Assembly: GCF_023516215.1 (NCBI RefSeq)
Contig: NZ_CP097349.1
Span: forward strand, 3,472,001 to 3,536,000
Source: Cytobacillus pseudoceanisediminis
Lineage (GTDB): Bacteria; Bacillota; Bacilli; Bacillales; Cytobacillaceae
Length of the DNA stretch: 64,000 nucleotides
Direction: 5' to 3'
In this document: piece after piece, positions 62,081 through 64,000 of the stretch
Position numbering within the stretch: position 1 is the stretch's first letter
Layout of the letters: every line of letters starts with the position of its first letter
Translations under genes and position numbers: made by a program
The notes under the pieces: model-generated
The model's input: the letters and a program-made list of their open reading frames with translations, nothing else
Told to the model about the DNA's origin: nothing
The model's database searches: none

Positions 62081-62290
62081 AAACCCTTCCCCCTCTATGT
62101 TGAATACCTATTCATTCGTGTTGCGAAAAATATATATTGTTAGAATAATAATACAATTATACTTTTCAGTCAATTTAAATTATTGAAAATTTTATGTAAG
62201 CGATGTCATTCCAGTTTTTGTATGGAGCTTAATTCTTTATATAGTTTGGTAAAATAATATTATTATTTTATAAGTTCATGAGAGCTGGAG

Positions 62291-62321
62291 AAAAATAAAA
62301 ACTCGTCAATATGACGAGTTT
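62291..62321 (-). terminator. Terminator of the GNAT gene
   Basis: AAACTCGTCA/TGACGAGTTT stem with TTTTTATTTTT on the minus strand. Confidence 0.9.
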
Positions 62322-62327
62322 TCTGGA

Positions 62328-62849
62328 TTAGAATTTAATTAATACATCCCCAATGTTATTCCATTCATATATAAGAAGATTCAATTCAGCACCTGCAATA
62401 GTAATCTTTTCTGTTTTATATAATTCTGCACCATAATACTCATAGAAATGGCGGGTTTTATTATCTTCAAGTACCTCAACAAAAATTCTATTAAAGCCAA
62501 GTTCTTCAAATTGCAGGAAAACCTTCCTTAATAGCCTCTTGCCAACTCCCTTACCTTGATATTCCTCTAGGAGGTAAATGGCAGTTAAGTCACCGGATTC
62601 CGGAACATGATTACTTTCTCTCTTGCCGCAATCAGCAAATCCGATGATTTTACCATTGCTATTTTCCGCAACAAATACATAATTTCCCTTTTTTATAATA
62701 TTTTCATTCCATAATTCCGTACGCCTGTCATAGGATAGCTTCTTCAAAAATTCATCAGGAATGATATTTTTATAGGTTGTTCTCCAGCTATCAACATGTA
62801 CCTTCGCAATACCCTTTGAATCAGCTAAAACAGCTTTTCTTATGTTCAT
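62328..62849 (-). CDS. GNAT N-acetyltransferase
   Basis: About 173 residues: NIRKAVLADSKGIAKVHVDS WRTTYK-type start, the ligand loop YLLEEYQGKGVGKRLLRKVF and VLEDNKTRHFYEYYGAELY. Start ATG 62849 follows AGAGGTGAAG; the open frame to 62888 is non-coding. Substrate unknown. Confidence 0.87.
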   Translation of the reverse strand: MNIRKAVLADSKGIAKVHVDSWRTTYKNIIPDEFLKKLSYDRRTELWNENIIKKGNYVFVAENSNGKIIGFADCGKRESNHVPESGDLTAIYLLEEYQGKGVGKRLLRKVFLQFEELGFNRIFVEVLEDNKTRHFYEYYGAELYKTEKITIAGAELNLLIYEWNNIGDVLIKF

Positions 62850-62920
62850 GAGCTTCACCTCTGAAAAAGGATAAGGTTTATATTCCATAGAAACACAAAT
62901 AATCCCTTTCCCAATTCAGC

Positions 62921-62944
62921 AAAAAAAGGAGCAGCAGCTGCTCC
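62921..62944 (-). terminator. Terminator of the phosphodiesterase gene
   Basis: GGAGCAG-CTG-CTGCTCC stem with a seven-T tail on the minus strand. Confidence 0.9.
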
Positions 62945-62955
62945 CTTTCCTGATA

Positions 62956-63786
62956 TTAGTTTCTAGGATCAACATAATCCGGATAATCGGTAATAATGGC
63001 GTCAACATCCATTTCGAACAGGAAGTCGGCGGCATCCTGGCTGCGCACTGTCCATGATCCAATTTGCATGCCAAGAGAGTGAACCTGATTCACTAATTCT
63101 TTTGTGACAATTCCATAGCTTGGATTAAACCAATCTGCATAGGCTGAAAATTCCTGTAAAGCTTCCGCTGTAGTATCCGCACGATTAGATGTCAGTACAC
63201 CAATGGGAACATTAGGCAGAAGCTGATCCATTGTTTTCATGGATTCAAAGTTAAAAGATTGGATAATGATTTTTTCATTTTGCGGTTTATCAAGATTTCG
63301 TTCTTTTATTTTATCCGCCACTTGTTCTTCAATGCCAGGGTAAAGCTCTGGAGCCTTCAATTCTATTAATATTCCAACCTTACCATGGTAGCGATCCAGA
63401 ATCTCTTCAAATGTCGGGATTGGTTCCCCGGCAAATTGTTCCCCTTTCCAGCTGCCGGCATCGAGACTTCTTAAATAGTCAAACGTTAAATCCCCCACTT
63501 TTCCGGTTCCATCTGTTGTACGATCCACAGATGTATCGTGAATTACCACTAATTCGCCATCCTTGCTTCTTTGAACATCAATTTCGATATAATCAGCTTT
63601 CATGTCTACAGCCAGATCAAAGCCGGCTACTGTATTCTCCGGTGCATACCCTGTGGCACCGCGATGCGCTATATTATCCACTTGTTTCCTTTCTCCTGTT
63701 GTCGGTTCTGCTGCGAACGCCTGGCTGATTGGGCTGAACAGCAGTGACAAAGCCACCCCTGTACCAATTAATAATTTTTTGTTCAT
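62956..63786 (-). CDS. glpQ: Secreted glycerophosphodiester phosphodiesterase
   Basis: 276 residues with a Sec signal peptide (KKLLIGTGVALSLLFSPISQ then AFA cleavage). The TIM-barrel family motifs are complete: IAHRGATGYAPENTVAGF, YIEIDVQRSKDGELVVIHD, VDRTTDGTGKVGDLTF, LIELKAPELYPGIEEQV, and GSWTVRSQDAADFLFEMDVD AIITDYPD-type end. It hydrolyses glycerophosphodiesters, perhaps teichoic acid, outside the cell. ATG 63786 follows GGAGATGGAG. B. subtilis glpQ is phosphate- and glycerol-regulated; no Pho box was found with confidence here. Confidence 0.9.
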   Translation of the reverse strand: MNKKLLIGTGVALSLLFSPISQAFAAEPTTGERKQVDNIAHRGATGYAPENTVAGFDLAVDMKADYIEIDVQRSKDGELVVIHDTSVDRTTDGTGKVGDLTFDYLRSLDAGSWKGEQFAGEPIPTFEEILDRYHGKVGILIELKAPELYPGIEEQVADKIKERNLDKPQNEKIIIQSFNFESMKTMDQLLPNVPIGVLTSNRADTTAEALQEFSAYADWFNPSYGIVTKELVNQVHSLGMQIGSWTVRSQDAADFLFEMDVDAIITDYPDYVDPRN

Positions 63787-63795
63787 GCTCTCCAT

Positions 63796-64000
63796 CTCCT
63801 ATCTAAATATGTATTCAACCATATTCTAAAAAAGAGATGTTGATCTAGTGTGTTGATGTCTTTATAGATAAATAAAGATAGTATGAAAAAAACCAGCCTT
63901 TCTCCCTAGTTTTTTTTACAATTACACTTATACAATTTAGTGAAAATGCTTTATCAGTCAATTTTACCTGTATCCAGGAAATAGTATTTGATGTTTGGGG
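63796..64000. other. Right-end intergenic stretch
   Basis: No gene visible. A weak A/T-flanked hairpin near 63884-63912 could end a transcript coming from the right of the window. Confidence 0.3.

Overview
The window looks like a chromosome segment of a low-GC Gram-positive spore-former of the Bacillaceae (Bacillus/Cytobacillus/Mesobacillus type). Genes have strong AGGAGG-type ribosome binding sites with frequent TTG starts, and there are T-box and c-di-AMP riboswitches, CsoR copper control, Bacillus-type domains of unknown function (DUF4256, DUF421, DUF1284, SF0329, YhgE/Pip) and many U-tailed terminators. No phage or plasmid backbone is seen. Apart from one IS1182-family element and a few gene remnants the content is ordinary accessory and housekeeping chromosome.

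Layout. 1-3.7 kb: start of a tatA gene cut by the window edge, a Tat-exported PhoX/DUF839 protein, and a zinc alcohol dehydrogenase divergent from its MerR-type regulator, with a shared 20-bp operator repeated in each promoter. 3.9-9.4 kb: a copper/thiol-stress block on the minus strand (csoR, a second CsoR paralogue, copZ, copA, a His-rich copper-binding-like membrane-anchored protein, a glutaredoxin-like gene with an in-frame TGA at its first active-site Cys, and a siroheme/4Fe-4S reductase-like gene) with five CsoR-type dyads. 9.6-18.3 kb: acetyltransferases, an ECF sigma factor, an ABC exporter pair, an eroded modAB locus and the IS1182 element, which is flanked by a 25-bp duplicated terminator hairpin. 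18.5-31.5 kb: mixed metabolic genes, a nine-copy 52-bp tandem array, and a gltT-type symporter under a c-di-AMP riboswitch. 31.6-37.8 kb: small membrane proteins, a His/Cys-rich coat-like protein, LprI-type lipoprotein, Nudix, GrpB, SAP and Mrr-like proteins and a cysteine hydrolase. 38.1-50.8 kb: T-box-controlled proS, a TetR/MFS drug-efflux pair, lipoproteins, a two-component system, flavin reductase with ArsR-type regulator, and cdd. 50.9-63.8 kb: small proteins, YhgE/Pip, three tandem T-boxes in front of an editing-domain-less threonyl-tRNA synthetase, an M20 peptidase/amidohydrolase/transporter operon, and a secreted glycerophosphodiester phosphodiesterase.

A major caveat runs through the window. 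Eighteen single-base frameshifts in sixteen genes or gene remnants can all be repaired by ADDING one base, nearly always in a homopolymer run. That one-sided pattern fits homopolymer under-calling in the assembly better than gene decay. I therefore annotate these as single genes with a probable sequence error, not as pairs of small genes. Two lesions do not fit this pattern because they are in-frame substitutions: the TGA in the glutaredoxin-like gene (4911-4913) and the TAG in the SF0329-family gene (12301-12303).

Most interesting points: the UxxC-like glutaredoxin with a hairpin at the right distance for a bacterial SECIS; triple T-box control of a ThrRS lacking its editing domain; the c-di-AMP riboswitch ahead of a glutamate-type symporter; the CsoR operator network with two repressor paralogues; the 52-bp hairpin array; and the insertion sequence sitting inside a terminator hairpin.
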